Source: Flavobacterium stagni (GTDB lineage Bacteria; Bacteroidota; Bacteroidia; Flavobacteriales; Flavobacteriaceae). From it: a DNA stretch of 64,000 bases. The notes under the pieces are model-generated. The model made no database searches and had not been told where the DNA came from. It saw only the letters and a program-made list of their open reading frames with translations. How positions within the stretch are numbered: the first letter of the stretch is position 1; each line of letters opens with the position of its first letter. A program made the position numbers and the translations under genes. Below, piece by piece: positions 8,377 through 17,316 of this stretch. The stretch spans positions 1 to 64,000 of the forward strand of contig NZ_SBKN01000002.1 of the NCBI RefSeq assembly GCF_004122105.1, written 5' to 3'.

Positions 8377-8412
8377 AGCTCCCTTGTAATTTTCAAGGGA
8401 GCTTCTTTTTTT
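8377..8412. terminator. Bidirectional terminator between pepD and the PepSY gene
   Basis: The hairpin AGCTCCCTT / AAGGGAGCT is flanked by an A-run and a T-run. It can end transcripts arriving from both sides. Confidence 0.88.
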
Positions 8413-8962
8413 AACCTAAAACAATAAGGAACAATAAAGGGAAAAGTAATCCAGCGAGGGCGAGTTTCCAACCTCTGCACTTGAATGTAAATTTGCCAGC
8501 CGGAATCATAATGGCTCCGGTAATGGCTATAGTAATCAATGACAATCCAAAGATATCACTGTAGTAGATCCAAAAATTGGAGGTGCTTTTGTGTAATTTC
8601 ATCACATGACTGATGATGGGGGTTTTTTCAAAAGCTTCGAGTTCGCCTTTGCCCGACTTTAAATCCACTTCCAATTCATGCTTTTCAAAGGCAACTCGGA
8701 GTTTTCCTTCTTTCACTTTGTGGCGTCTAACTTCATCTTCGATGCCTAGTTTTTTGCCCAGATTTTTGACAAAATCTTCCGAAATTTCGTCTTCATTTTG
8801 AGGTAAAAGCACTGTTACAGGTGTGGATGTAGTTGTGTATTTTTCAGGATGCCAATGTTCGCGGTGGTTCATCATAATGCCCGAAAAAGCAAAGGAAATA
8901 ATTAAACCAATGTAGAAATACCCCAAATCACGGTGTAATCCTCTAATTTTTGTTTGATTCAT
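8411..8962 (-). CDS. PepSY-associated membrane protein (short form)
   Basis: A 183-residue inner-membrane protein. Helix 1 is at about 14-32 with the conserved HRDLGYFYIGLIISFAFSG entry, followed by an extracytoplasmic region (35-125) rich in charged residues, then helices at about 133-152 and 163-182. PepSY-TM proteins accompany siderophore receptors and are thought to help reduce or release iron from ferric siderophores. It lies 10 bases downstream of the siderophore receptor gene and belongs to the same transcript. The second iron unit carries a longer relative. Confidence 0.82.
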   Translation of the reverse strand: MNQTKIRGLHRDLGYFYIGLIISFAFSGIMMNHREHWHPEKYTTTSTPVTVLLPQNEDEISEDFVKNLGKKLGIEDEVRRHKVKEGKLRVAFEKHELEVDLKSGKGELEAFEKTPIISHVMKLHKSTSNFWIYYSDIFGLSLITIAITGAIMIPAGKFTFKCRGWKLALAGLLFPLLFLIVLG

Positions 8963-8972
8963 AGATAACGTA

Positions 8973-11174
8973 TTAAATTTTGTATTTCAAGGTGGCCATC
9001 ACTTGTCGTGGCGCAATCGGATTGACACTGTAATTTTCGTGTACGGTATAATTCAACGCGTTGGTAATGTTGGATACTTTTACCAAAAGAGAAAACTTCT
9101 TCCAATCATAACCCGCAGATAAATCTACTGTGGTATAATCGCTTAACGGAATAACCCGATCGCGAACTACCAAATTGCCGCTTTGTAAGATGTAATCGTT
9201 ATTCCAACCGCCTAAACGACTTCCCATATAGAAAGCCATGGCTCCAAAAGTAACTCCTTTTAATTTTCCATTCGGAATTTTATAGAAAGTACTGAAATTG
9301 GCAGTTTGGTAAGGTGTTCGGGTTAAACGATCGCCTTCCACAAAATTACCTACACCTGCTTCAGTTTTGGTAAAGCGCATGTCGTTATAACTAAATCCGG
9401 CCATCATTGTCCAACCCTTTAATGGGTAAGCAGAAAAGTCAAATTCAAATCCTTTACTTACCGTTTCACCACTCTGAATTTTGTAGTTTGTGTTGGTGTT
9501 GGGAAGTCCGTTGACAAAAGGAGCCGTTTGCACAAAATTATCATTAACAATGCTATAAATGGCAAAGTTCATATTCAATTTTTCTTTAATGAATTCACGT
9601 TTGAATCCGGCTTCATATTGCGTAATTATGGAAGGTTTTACCACATTTCCTTCGGGTGTCAAACCTGTATTGGGTGTGAAAGAATTGGAATAACTCGCAA
9701 AAAATGACGTCTTGTTGTCGGGTTGAAAAATCAAACCCACTTTGGGTGAAAAGGCTTTGTCAATTCGCACAGGATCTTTGATTTGCGCATTTGGATCTGT
9801 TGCGTATAAATTGTGGTTCCAAATATGGGCTTCTTGCCATGACCAGCGTACCCCTAAAAATACTTTGAAATATTTAGGTAAGGAAATTAAATCTTGGGCA
9901 TAGATGCCGAAACGATTGGTCGTATTTTCTACTAAACGAGTTGCGGTGGCTGAAGGGATCGGACCCGTTCCTTGATTGAAATTGGCAAAATCATAAATAT
10001 TACCAGAACCATAGGTGGTAGCACCCGCGGGAAAAGTAAACGTGAAGGTTTCGGTAAATGCATTTTCAAAATCGGCACCTGAAGTCAATTGATGTTTCAA
10101 TTTTCCTGTGGTAAATTCTCCATTGATAAAGAATTGCTCCCCGTATATGCGTTCACTGTTTTCTTGTTGGCCAAGTGGACGCGACCAATCGCCGTTTGCA
10201 GCGGGTTGGATGCGGTCGGTACCGGTCCAAAAACGATAGTAGTTCTGGTACGAACTGTTCGCGTTTAACGTCCATTTCTCTCGGATTTGGTATTTAAAAA
10301 ATGCAGATGCTGTCGTTTGTTTGGTGGTTCCATTGGACCATTTTCCACCCAAATAGAGATTTCTAGGTAAATCAACAATCGTTTTTCCGATGATCGCGGT
10401 TCCAAAATCGGGTGTCCAATCGTCTGCTAAATAATCAGCATTAACGTTGAGTTCCATTTTGGAATTGATTTTGTAAAGAAGTGACGGATTCACATAAATT
10501 CGTTCGCGTTGCACCACATCTCGAAAACTCTTCGAATTTTCATAGGAAGTATTCAGTCGGTAGGCAAGGGATTTGGAAATTGGTCCATAAATATCCAATG
10601 AGGGTTTGTAAAAATCATAACTACCTGCTTGAAAACTAGCCTCACCGCCAAATTTGAATTGCGGTGTTTTGGTGACCAAATTGACCACACCGCCTGGAAT
10701 CACATTTCCAAACAATAAGGCAGAATTCCCTTTTAAGAATTCGACCCGTTCCAAGGAAATTACTTCGGGAATTGATCCACTGCTCACGCGAAAACCATTC
10801 TTAAAAATATTGTTCGCACTTAAGTCGTAACCGCGGGACCAAAACGATTCTTGTGCTCCACCGCGGGCCGAACCCACATAAGCGCCGTTGACGTTTTTAA
10901 TGACATCACTTAATCGAACAGCTTGTTGTTGGTAGATAACCGATTTGTCAATGGTTTGAACGTTTTGGGGTAAATCCATGACTTTAATTGTACTACGGGT
11001 GAGAGTAGGCTGAATTTTAAACGGATTTTTTTGAACCAACACTTCATCCAATTGAATGGCTGTTTTGTTTTTGATGGTATCTTTTTCTTTCCCTTTAGGA
11101 GTATCGCTGTATTGCGCATGACAAAAGCCAAAAGTAAAAAGTGTAACGAGTAGTTTTGGGAAATATGTTTTCAT
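8973..11174 (-). CDS. TonB-dependent siderophore receptor (first copy)
   Basis: A 733-residue outer-membrane receptor. It has a signal peptide at 1-20 (FGFCHAQ), a TonB box (LDEVLVQ) near 43-49, a plug domain at about 60-165 (DLPQNVQTIDKSV, SRGYDLSANNIF, PGGVVNLVTK) and a 22-strand barrel ending in an aromatic-free KYKI tail. The plug motifs place it in the siderophore class rather than the SusC class. The barrel sequence is too diverged from receptors I know to name the ligand. Expression is probably iron-controlled through the operator at 11238. It forms a unit with the PepSY gene downstream. Confidence 0.92.
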   Translation of the reverse strand: MKTYFPKLLVTLFTFGFCHAQYSDTPKGKEKDTIKNKTAIQLDEVLVQKNPFKIQPTLTRSTIKVMDLPQNVQTIDKSVIYQQQAVRLSDVIKNVNGAYVGSARGGAQESFWSRGYDLSANNIFKNGFRVSSGSIPEVISLERVEFLKGNSALLFGNVIPGGVVNLVTKTPQFKFGGEASFQAGSYDFYKPSLDIYGPISKSLAYRLNTSYENSKSFRDVVQRERIYVNPSLLYKINSKMELNVNADYLADDWTPDFGTAIIGKTIVDLPRNLYLGGKWSNGTTKQTTASAFFKYQIREKWTLNANSSYQNYYRFWTGTDRIQPAANGDWSRPLGQQENSERIYGEQFFINGEFTTGKLKHQLTSGADFENAFTETFTFTFPAGATTYGSGNIYDFANFNQGTGPIPSATATRLVENTTNRFGIYAQDLISLPKYFKVFLGVRWSWQEAHIWNHNLYATDPNAQIKDPVRIDKAFSPKVGLIFQPDNKTSFFASYSNSFTPNTGLTPEGNVVKPSIITQYEAGFKREFIKEKLNMNFAIYSIVNDNFVQTAPFVNGLPNTNTNYKIQSGETVSKGFEFDFSAYPLKGWTMMAGFSYNDMRFTKTEAGVGNFVEGDRLTRTPYQTANFSTFYKIPNGKLKGVTFGAMAFYMGSRLGGWNNDYILQSGNLVVRDRVIPLSDYTTVDLSAGYDWKKFSLLVKVSNITNALNYTVHENYSVNPIAPRQVMATLKYKI

Positions 11175-11204
11175 TTATTTGGAATAATTAAAAATAAGAC
11201 AGTG

Positions 11205-11235
11205 CAAATGTAAAATCTCGTTTTTAATTTTCAAA
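11205..11235 (-). promoter_or_regulatory. Promoter of the first siderophore receptor
   Basis: Reading leftward, TTTG (11235-11232) is followed after exactly 19 bases by TACATTTG (11212-11205). This is the full Bacteroidota consensus TTTG-N19-TAnnTTTG. The expected start of transcription is about 25 bases before the ATG. Confidence 0.85.
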
Positions 11236-11237
11236 AC

Positions 11238-11260
11238 TTATTTAGACTAAATTTAAATAA
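11238..11260. promoter_or_regulatory. Putative iron-regulator operator, copy 1
   Basis: A 23-bp site with outer inverted repeats TTATTTA and TAAATAA separated by nine bases, and an inner palindrome TTTAGACTAAA. It begins two bases upstream of the -33 element. The same 23 bp with identical placement occur before the second receptor at 14687. A Fur-like or DtxR-like repressor is the likely reader (inference). Confidence 0.7.
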
Positions 11261-11290
11261 AAAAAGTAACCTGCTATTAATGAGCAGGTT
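11261..11290 (-). terminator. Intrinsic terminator overlapping the end of the PepSY gene
   Basis: The arms AACCTGCT and AGCAGGTT are followed, in the leftward direction, by a T-rich tract. The stop codon of the PepSY gene (11277-11279) lies in the loop. It separates the two iron units. Confidence 0.8.
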
Positions 11291-12407
11291 TGGTTTTATT
11301 TTTTGTTGGTTTATTTTTTCTTCCCCAGTACATTATGAAGCCAGTAACGGGTAATGCAGCTATACAAAGACTAAAGGCAAAGGCTGTAATCTTTCCGGGT
11401 AGTCCAAGAATTGCTCCTGTATGTAGGTCGTAGTTCATGCGCATGACATAATCTGCAGTTGAAGCTTTATCTAATGTGGAATAAATGTGACTAACTTTTT
11501 TTTCTTTTCCTGTTGAAGGGTCATAATAGTGGTAATTCGTTTTCCAATAAGTTCCTTCCTTTAGATTGGCATTTGCGGCTATAGCTTTATTGTTATTTTC
11601 TGGTGGATGGACTTCATAATAATAGGCGTCGGGGTAGAGTTGTTGTAAGTTTTTAAGGGCGATATCCATTCCCGTTTTTACCGTTTGAAATTCAAAAGTA
11701 GGTACTTTAGGATCTTCATAAATAAGTGATTTTTCACCACCCCATAGGGTGTAATACCCATACGCAAACCATGGGAAACCCCAGACAAGTCCTGTGAAAG
11801 AAAACACAAGGGCTATTGGGAAAATATAAAATCCTGTTACCGTATGTAAGTCATAATTTTTGCGTCGCCACTGGGTTGTTTTTTTCCACATAAACCGAAA
11901 GCGTTGCTTACTTGTACGCCAGGTTTTGGGCCACCAAAGTATAATTCCGGTAACTATTAGAACTGTAAAAATGATTGTTGCACTGGCGATTACAATTTGT
12001 CCCAGTTCGTGCGGTAACCATAGGTAGAAATGTCCGTCCAAAACCCAACGAAAGAAACCTGAATTTTCATCAACGGTTTTAATTATTTTTCCAGAGTAAG
12101 GATTAATGTAAGCGATGTAATAATAATTGGGTTCGTAGTTGTAGTATATCGCTTCTGCGGCACGATTATTCCCATAATATTTCAAAGCATGCAAGGATTT
12201 AGCTGGAAATGCAGCATGAGCAATATCTTGAAGTTGGGAGGGCGGTACTACCGGTTTATCTTCGTGTTCAACGAATTTGTACGTTTCGGTAAGATCTAAT
12301 ATTTCTTCTTGAAAGGCGTATAAACAACCTGTTATCGCAACTATAAAAACAATAATTCCAGCGGTGAGTCCGAGAATTAAATGAAGAAAACGAATACTTT
12401 TTTTCAT
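11277..12407 (-). CDS. PepSY domain inner-membrane protein (long form)
   Basis: A 376-residue PepSY-TM protein with four membrane helices at about 7-27, 135-158, 187-207 and 340-360 and two extracytoplasmic PepSY-like regions between them. Conserved features are FLHLILGLTAGIIVFIVAITG at the N-terminus, broken here after IVF for brevity, the DLHTVTGFY and DLHTGAILG histidine motifs, and PLHELGQ-like LPHELG. Relatives such as PiuB and FsrB act with siderophore receptors in iron release. The ATG at 12407 is preferred over a TTG two codons upstream. It is 72 bases downstream of the second receptor gene. Confidence 0.85.
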   Translation of the reverse strand: MKKSIRFLHLILGLTAGIIVFIVAITGCLYAFQEEILDLTETYKFVEHEDKPVVPPSQLQDIAHAAFPAKSLHALKYYGNNRAAEAIYYNYEPNYYYIAYINPYSGKIIKTVDENSGFFRWVLDGHFYLWLPHELGQIVIASATIIFTVLIVTGIILWWPKTWRTSKQRFRFMWKKTTQWRRKNYDLHTVTGFYIFPIALVFSFTGLVWGFPWFAYGYYTLWGGEKSLIYEDPKVPTFEFQTVKTGMDIALKNLQQLYPDAYYYEVHPPENNNKAIAANANLKEGTYWKTNYHYYDPSTGKEKKVSHIYSTLDKASTADYVMRMNYDLHTGAILGLPGKITAFAFSLCIAALPVTGFIMYWGRKNKPTKNKTKPAH

Positions 12408-12424
12408 AACCAATTTTTAAATAT

Positions 12425-12452
12425 CAAACTCCCCACAGCGGTAGGGAGTTTG
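12425..12452 (-). terminator. Hairpin between receptor and PepSY genes
   Basis: The arms CAAACTCCC and GGGAGTTTG form a nine-pair stem. There is only a short T-rich tail, so it may be a partial terminator that lowers PepSY expression relative to the receptor, or an mRNA-stability element. Confidence 0.55.
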
Positions 12453-12478
12453 AATAAACAAAACAAAATAAACCTGAA

Positions 12479-14623
12479 TTAGAATTTATACGTGATACCG
12501 GCATTGAGACTACGCATGCGTTGTGGCGTTACGGTAGACCAACCCGAAAAATATTTTTCATTGGTTAAGTTGTTCACTTTAACTATAAGATTGAAAGCAC
12601 CCGTATTGTAGGAGATGCTGGAATTTAAAATAGTATACTCGGGTAATGTGAAAGTCCCAATATTGGCTCGATTTAAGGTCTTGTATTCACTGGCGTAATT
12701 CCCACCAAATCCGAGTCCAAACCCTTTAAGTTTTCCTTGATTGAAAGTATACGAAGCCCATAAATTCGCTAAATTTTGCGGTCCTGATTCTTCTGGACGT
12801 AAACCCAAATACCCATCGCCTGGATTGTCCTTAGTGATTTCAGCATCATTATAGCTATACCCTGTGATGATGTTTAAGCCTTTGATTGGGTTTAATGTCA
12901 CACTAAAATCCAATCCTTTACTTACCATTTCGCCACCTTGAATCGCGCCATTAATATTGTTGGGGTCACCCATTACGCGGTTGTTAACTTTAATATTATA
13001 ATAGCTCAAAGAGGCAGAAAGGATATCTTTATACAAGTTCGTTTTTAGTCCAAACTCATATTGATTGGCATGTTCTGGGTCAAATGCCTGTAGGCGTGAA
13101 TTCGAACCATCAGCATCTGCAACTTGTCGAGGATCAACATAGGCAAATCCATTCATATAGTTACCGAAAACCGAAACTTTGTTTTCAATTAATTGATAAA
13201 CAGCACCAAATTTTGGGGAAAGTGTCGTTTGATCTTTAATTTTTTCGGTGCTGTAATAGCTAGTTAATCCGCTGAAATTGTCAATCCGTAAGCTTGCCAT
13301 AACCGAAAGTTTAGGCGTAAAATTAATCACATCAGAAACATACGCACTCAGAATTTGTTGAGTGGCAGTAGAGGCTCCTTCAAAAGAGCCCACTAATAGG
13401 GCATCGGTACCGGCTTGAGTTAAATCACCAGAATCAGTTTGGTTTTGCAATGACACAATTCCGTTGGCTCTCCATCCCGAACTACTGTTTAGAATATCTT
13501 GACGGGCATAATCCAATCCGATAACCATTCGGTTGCGAATTGTACCCATTTTAAAATCACCCATAAAATTTTGTTGAATGTCGGTTACATTTGTCGAACC
13601 GTTTCTTTTAGAAATAAATCGTGTAAATTCATTACCATTTCCACTATCCCATAGATAAGAATAGTAACCATCAGTTTTTGTATTACTTCGAGACAAGGCT
13701 GTTTGTGAAGTCCAGTTGTTATTTAATTTGTAGAACAATTGGGTTTGCATATTGAATGTCGGGTTGGACATCGTCAATTCATTTGAAGTATTTGATTTTC
13801 TATAATTTTTTTCGAAAACATCAATACTATTGAATGAAAGTGGGGTATAGCGGTTTAAGAAAATCATCGGGGCATAAGCACCTTTTTTTTGAGTAAATTC
13901 TGTGTTGACTAAAATGGTTAATTTATCATTGATTTTATAACTTAATGATGGAGCAAAAAATAAACTTTTATTGAATCCTGCGTCTTGAAACGAATTTTCA
14001 TTGGTGTAGGCTGCATTGATACGTACTGCTAATCCATTTTTTACGGGCGAATTGATATCAAGTGTTACACGATCCATACCATAGGTCCCTGAAGTATATC
14101 CAATTTCTCCCCCTAATTTTTCAAACGGTTTTTTAGTGACGATATTGATCAATCCACCATAAGAAATGAATGAACTTCCAAAAAGGGTTCCTGACGGTCC
14201 CTTGATCACTTCAATATTATCAATGTTGATGGGGTCCACCACACCATTATTGATACCGGGTAGGCCATTGATCATGGTGGGTTGGACGGAAAAACCACGA
14301 ATAGAATAGAATTCAGCTCCATCGCCACCTCTACCCGTAGATTCCCATAATCGGGTCACTCCAGTTGCATTTTTAAGGGCATCATTAAAATTAGTAACCA
14401 CCTGTTCTTTCATCAATTCAGCGGTAACCGTACTGTAGACTTGTGGGTTTTCAATGTTCCGTAAAGGCATTTTAGCTACAGTTGTACTCTTTTCTCTTTT
14501 GTACTTGTATTTATTATTGACAACAACTTCATCCAATGTTTTCATGGTGTCTTTTTGCTGCTCCTGACCCATAGCCGCGGTGTAGGTCAATACAGTTAGT
14601 AGCGGTAAAATATACTTTTTCAT
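12479..14623 (-). CDS. TonB-dependent siderophore receptor (second copy)
   Basis: A 714-residue outer-membrane receptor with a signal peptide ending near residue 19 (TAAMGQ), a TonB box (LDEVVVNN) near 29-36, a plug at about 50-165 (STVTAELMKEQVV, SIRGFSVQPTMINGLPG) and a barrel that ends in the typical aromatic residue (GITYKF). It is clearly paralogous to the receptor at 8973 in organisation but only moderately similar in the barrel, so a different ferric siderophore is expected. No siderophore synthesis gene is in the window. Its promoter and operator copy those of the first receptor almost base for base. Confidence 0.92.
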   Translation of the reverse strand: MKKYILPLLTVLTYTAAMGQEQQKDTMKTLDEVVVNNKYKYKREKSTTVAKMPLRNIENPQVYSTVTAELMKEQVVTNFNDALKNATGVTRLWESTGRGGDGAEFYSIRGFSVQPTMINGLPGINNGVVDPINIDNIEVIKGPSGTLFGSSFISYGGLINIVTKKPFEKLGGEIGYTSGTYGMDRVTLDINSPVKNGLAVRINAAYTNENSFQDAGFNKSLFFAPSLSYKINDKLTILVNTEFTQKKGAYAPMIFLNRYTPLSFNSIDVFEKNYRKSNTSNELTMSNPTFNMQTQLFYKLNNNWTSQTALSRSNTKTDGYYSYLWDSGNGNEFTRFISKRNGSTNVTDIQQNFMGDFKMGTIRNRMVIGLDYARQDILNSSSGWRANGIVSLQNQTDSGDLTQAGTDALLVGSFEGASTATQQILSAYVSDVINFTPKLSVMASLRIDNFSGLTSYYSTEKIKDQTTLSPKFGAVYQLIENKVSVFGNYMNGFAYVDPRQVADADGSNSRLQAFDPEHANQYEFGLKTNLYKDILSASLSYYNIKVNNRVMGDPNNINGAIQGGEMVSKGLDFSVTLNPIKGLNIITGYSYNDAEITKDNPGDGYLGLRPEESGPQNLANLWASYTFNQGKLKGFGLGFGGNYASEYKTLNRANIGTFTLPEYTILNSSISYNTGAFNLIVKVNNLTNEKYFSGWSTVTPQRMRSLNAGITYKF

Positions 14624-14653
14624 TTTTATTTAGAATAAATTAAAATAATGAAG

Positions 14654-14684
14654 CAAAAGTAAAAGGCGGCTTCGAATTATCAAA
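14654..14684 (-). promoter_or_regulatory. Promoter of the second siderophore receptor
   Basis: Reading leftward, TTTG (14684-14681), a 19-base spacer, then TACTTTTG (14661-14654) fit the Bacteroidota consensus exactly. The distance from the -33 box to the ATG equals that of the first receptor. Confidence 0.85.
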
Positions 14685-14686
14685 AT

Positions 14687-14709
14687 TTATTTAGACTAAA
14701 TTTAAATAA
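14687..14709. promoter_or_regulatory. Putative iron-regulator operator, copy 2
   Basis: This is identical over 23 bp to the site at 11238-11260 and starts two bases upstream of the -33 element, as there. The surrounding 30 bases differ at one position only, while the rest of the two upstream regions is not similar. Confidence 0.7.
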
Positions 14710-14747
14710 TATTTTTAAAATAATGTATATGAAGGTGTTATGGAATA

Positions 14748-14774
14748 AAAAAGGCTCTCAATATGGAGCCTTTT
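14748..14774 (-). terminator. Terminator of the DUF6265 gene pair
   Basis: The arms AAAAGGCTC / GAGCCTTTT are followed leftward by a T-run. It lies five bases beyond the stop codon at 14779. Confidence 0.85.
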
Positions 14775-14778
14775 CATT

Positions 14779-15294
14779 TTAATTTTCTGATTTTGGATTG
14801 GATTTCGTCCAAAGGTACTGCTGTGCTTTTGGTTTTTTTAGAACCATTCCACTTTCCGTCTGTTTGATTTTGCCGTCTTTTTGAAGTCGGAATTCAATTT
14901 TGGAGGGATAATCATTTTTAGGATTTTCGAACACAGCCAAACTGTCTGCATCTTTGGTCAATTGAAAAGTAATGGGCGTATCTCCTTTTTCTCCTTGAAC
15001 TGTAGAGGTAAAAAACAAATGTTCGTCGCGTTGTTGTAATTCAATAGTTTCGCGATGCAAAGTATCTTTTTTCTCTCCTTGAATAAAATAAGAAGTTCCT
15101 GAAAACGTACTGTCATTCTCCGTTTTCCATTGTAATTGGAGTACACCCAACGAATCTTGAACTTCCCAATTGCCTTCTAAAAAAGCCGCTTTGTTCAATT
15201 CTTCAAATCGAATTTCGTTACCAAAAGCGTCGTATTTTTTACAAGAAATAGCGATAAAGCCAAGTGCAAGTATCGATAAAATTATTTTTTTCAT
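14779..15294 (-). CDS. DUF6265-like lipoprotein
   Basis: A 171-residue lipoprotein with a lipobox AISC ending at Cys18. The mature part carries the DUF6265 pattern: FLEGNWEVQDSLG near 39-51 and NPKNDYPSKIEFR near 122-134. It is probably a small beta-barrel (lipocalin-like) domain at the periplasmic face of a membrane; no function is known. It overlaps the upstream paralog by four bases and is translated from the same mRNA. The two proteins share the order of motifs but are well diverged. Confidence 0.7.
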   Translation of the reverse strand: MKKIILSILALGFIAISCKKYDAFGNEIRFEELNKAAFLEGNWEVQDSLGVLQLQWKTENDSTFSGTSYFIQGEKKDTLHRETIELQQRDEHLFFTSTVQGEKGDTPITFQLTKDADSLAVFENPKNDYPSKIEFRLQKDGKIKQTESGMVLKKPKAQQYLWTKSNPKSEN

Positions 15295-15752
15295 GGTTGC
15301 ATTTTTTTCATGGGGAAAACTTCAGAAACCGGTTTTCCTTTTTGTGTTCCAAAGATAGTGGCTATAAGACTGTCTTCGGTGATTTTTTTGTATTCAATTC
15401 GATTTGGAAAATCATGTTTTGCATTTTCAAAAACCAGCAAGTCATCGCTCAAGAGCGTAGAAGCAAATGTAACGGGTAATTCTTTGTTTTGATCGCGAAC
15501 TGAAACGGTGTAATCCCAACCTTTGGCCGTTTTTGTTAATATGATTCGCTCATAAAAAACCGTATCGTTTTTAATCAAAACATAACTTTCAGCCGATAAA
15601 TGTTGGTCATCAAGTCGCTTCCAGTTTTCGTGAAAATCCATGGATTTCGTCGTATTCCTCCATGAGCCTTCCAACCATGCCATGTTCGGTTCCTTTTGGG
15701 AACAACTTGAAATGGCCAGTGCAATTATGAGTATAACTAGAAAACGACACAT
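15291..15752 (-). CDS. DUF6265-like lipoprotein (paralog)
   Basis: A 153-residue lipoprotein with lipobox AISSC ending at Cys17. The DUF6265 motifs are WLEGSWRNT near 26-34 and [13 protein letters not shown] near 109-121, at the same spacing as in the downstream paralog. The pair most likely arose by tandem duplication. Function unknown. It is divergent from prfA. Confidence 0.7.
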   Translation of the reverse strand: MCRFLVILIIALAISSCSQKEPNMAWLEGSWRNTTKSMDFHENWKRLDDQHLSAESYVLIKNDTVFYERIILTKTAKGWDYTVSVRDQNKELPVTFASTLLSDDLLVFENAKHDFPNRIEYKKITEDSLIATIFGTQKGKPVSEVFPMKKMQP

Positions 15753-15880
15753 ATTTTTTTTACAATACTACAAATTTTAAACGAAAAGGGAAGGATGGTC
15801 GTAGGGAATGCACTAAAATAAATACTAGAAAAATCACATTTTATTGTATTTTTGCAGTCCAAAAAAAGGAGTATCAAACT

Positions 15881-16954
15881 ATGTTAGAGCGTTTACAATA
15901 TGTAAAACAACGATTTGACGAGGTGTCCGACTTGATTATTCAGCCGGATGTTATCGCCGATCAAAAACGGTATGTGCAGCTAAATCAGGAGTACAAAAAC
16001 CTGAAGGCATTGGTGGAAAAACGTGACGAGTACGTTCGTTTAACCGATAACCTCAATGAAGCCAATGAAATTTTAGCCGATGGTTCCGATGCAGAAATGG
16101 TCGAAATGGCCAAAATGCAATTGGAAGAAGCCAAAGAACGTTTGCCACAATTGGAAGAAGAAATCAAATTTATGTTGATTCCCAAAGATCCTGAAGATGC
16201 GAAAAACGTGATGGTCGAAATTCGTGCTGGAACGGGAGGTGATGAAGCTTCTTTGTTTGCTGGAGATTTGTACCGAATGTATACGAAATTCTGTGAAAAT
16301 AAAGGATGGCGTACGTCTACCGTAGATTTCAATGAGGGAACTTCGGGAGGATTTAAAGAAGTTATTTTTGAAGTTTCTGGTGAAGATGTATATGGTACGC
16401 TAAAATTTGAAGCCGGTGTTCATCGTGTACAGCGCGTACCGAAAACGGAAACCCAAGGTCGCGTGCATACGTCAGCGGCTACCGTAATGGTGTTGCCTGA
16501 AGCTGAGGAGTTTGATGTGCAAATCGACATGAATGATGTGCGAATTGACTTTTTCTGTTCTTCGGGTCCTGGAGGTCAGTCGGTAAATACGACTAAGTCG
16601 GCCGTACGTATGACCCACATTCCAACCGGATTGGTGGCTCAATGTCAAGATGAAAAGTCGCAACATAAAAATAAAGACAAAGCCTTAACGGTATTGCGTT
16701 CGCGTTTGTATGAAATGGAATTAGCCAAAAAACAAGAGGAAGATGCGAAGAAGCGAAATTCTCAAGTAAGTTCAGGTGACCGTTCTGCAAAAATCCGAAC
16801 CTATAATTTTCCACAAGGACGTGTAACCGATCACCGTATTGGGATGGATGTTTTTGATATGGATGGGGTATTGAATGGCAATATTCAAAAGTTCATTGAC
16901 GAACTTCAGTTGGTGGCCAATACCGAAAAATTAAAAGAAAGCGAAGTTTTTTAA
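15881..16954 (+). CDS. prfA: Peptide chain release factor 1
   Basis: A 357-residue class I release factor that recognises UAA and UAG in the ribosomal A site and triggers peptide release. The stop-codon tripeptide is P187-K188-T189 (PxT type of RF1), and the catalytic G231-G232-Q233 lies in [17 protein letters not shown]. The length matches the family. A TATTTTTG promoter box at 15847-15854 lies 27 bases before the ATG. An unusual AAGGAG-like sequence precedes the start, although this phylum rarely uses Shine-Dalgarno pairing. It is followed by an intrinsic terminator. Confidence 0.97.
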   Translation: MLERLQYVKQRFDEVSDLIIQPDVIADQKRYVQLNQEYKNLKALVEKRDEYVRLTDNLNEANEILADGSDAEMVEMAKMQLEEAKERLPQLEEEIKFMLIPKDPEDAKNVMVEIRAGTGGDEASLFAGDLYRMYTKFCENKGWRTSTVDFNEGTSGGFKEVIFEVSGEDVYGTLKFEAGVHRVQRVPKTETQGRVHTSAATVMVLPEAEEFDVQIDMNDVRIDFFCSSGPGGQSVNTTKSAVRMTHIPTGLVAQCQDEKSQHKNKDKALTVLRSRLYEMELAKKQEEDAKKRNSQVSSGDRSAKIRTYNFPQGRVTDHRIGMDVFDMDGVLNGNIQKFIDELQLVANTEKLKESEVF

Positions 16955-16960
16955 AATACT

Positions 16961-16987
16961 AACCCGAACAGCAGTTCGGGTTTTTTT
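16961..16987 (+). terminator. Terminator of prfA
   Basis: The hairpin AACCCGAAC / GTTCGGGTT is followed by a run of T. Confidence 0.9.
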
Positions 16988-16999
16988 ATACATAAAAAT

Positions 17000-17024
17000 A
17001 ACCCGGCCATTCAACGACCGGGTT
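17000..17024 (-). terminator. Terminator of the OMP-Lmo0937-YtxH operon
   Basis: The arms AACCCGG / CCGGGTT are followed leftward by a T-rich tract. It lies about 30 bases beyond the ytxH-like stop codon. Confidence 0.78.
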
Positions 17025-17055
17025 GCATCAGAATTTATAGCGACTACTAAGAATT

Positions 17056-17298
17056 TTACATTAAATGCTTGTTAATGCTGCGTAAATTATCCAGATGGTC
17101 AAATTCCTCATTTTCTTGAGGAGCATTGCCAAAAGTGGTAATTTGCGCAATCCCATTTTGAGCAGAAGTCAATAACTTTTTGCCTTTTTCGGCAATTTTA
17201 TTACGTGTGTTTTTTCCTTTTTCAGGAGCAATTAATGCACCTACTACGGAGCCGGCGATCAATCCGCCTAACGCCATTCCTACATTTTTCATTTTCAT
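17056..17298 (-). CDS. YtxH domain protein
   Basis: An 80-residue protein with one glycine-rich hydrophobic helix (GMALGGLIAGSVVGALIAP, about residues 7-25) followed by the EKGKNTRNKIAEKGKKL amphipathic segment that defines YtxH proteins. The family is linked to general stress in Firmicutes and is common in Bacteroidota stress operons; its mechanism is unknown. It is the third gene after an outer-membrane protein and a 50-residue Lmo0937-type protein, 18 bases after the latter. It is probably controlled by the promoter at 18153. Confidence 0.85.
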   Translation of the reverse strand: MKMKNVGMALGGLIAGSVVGALIAPEKGKNTRNKIAEKGKKLLTSAQNGIAQITTFGNAPQENEEFDHLDNLRSINKHLM

Positions 17299-17316
17299 AA
17301 CGTCCGATTTAAAGGT

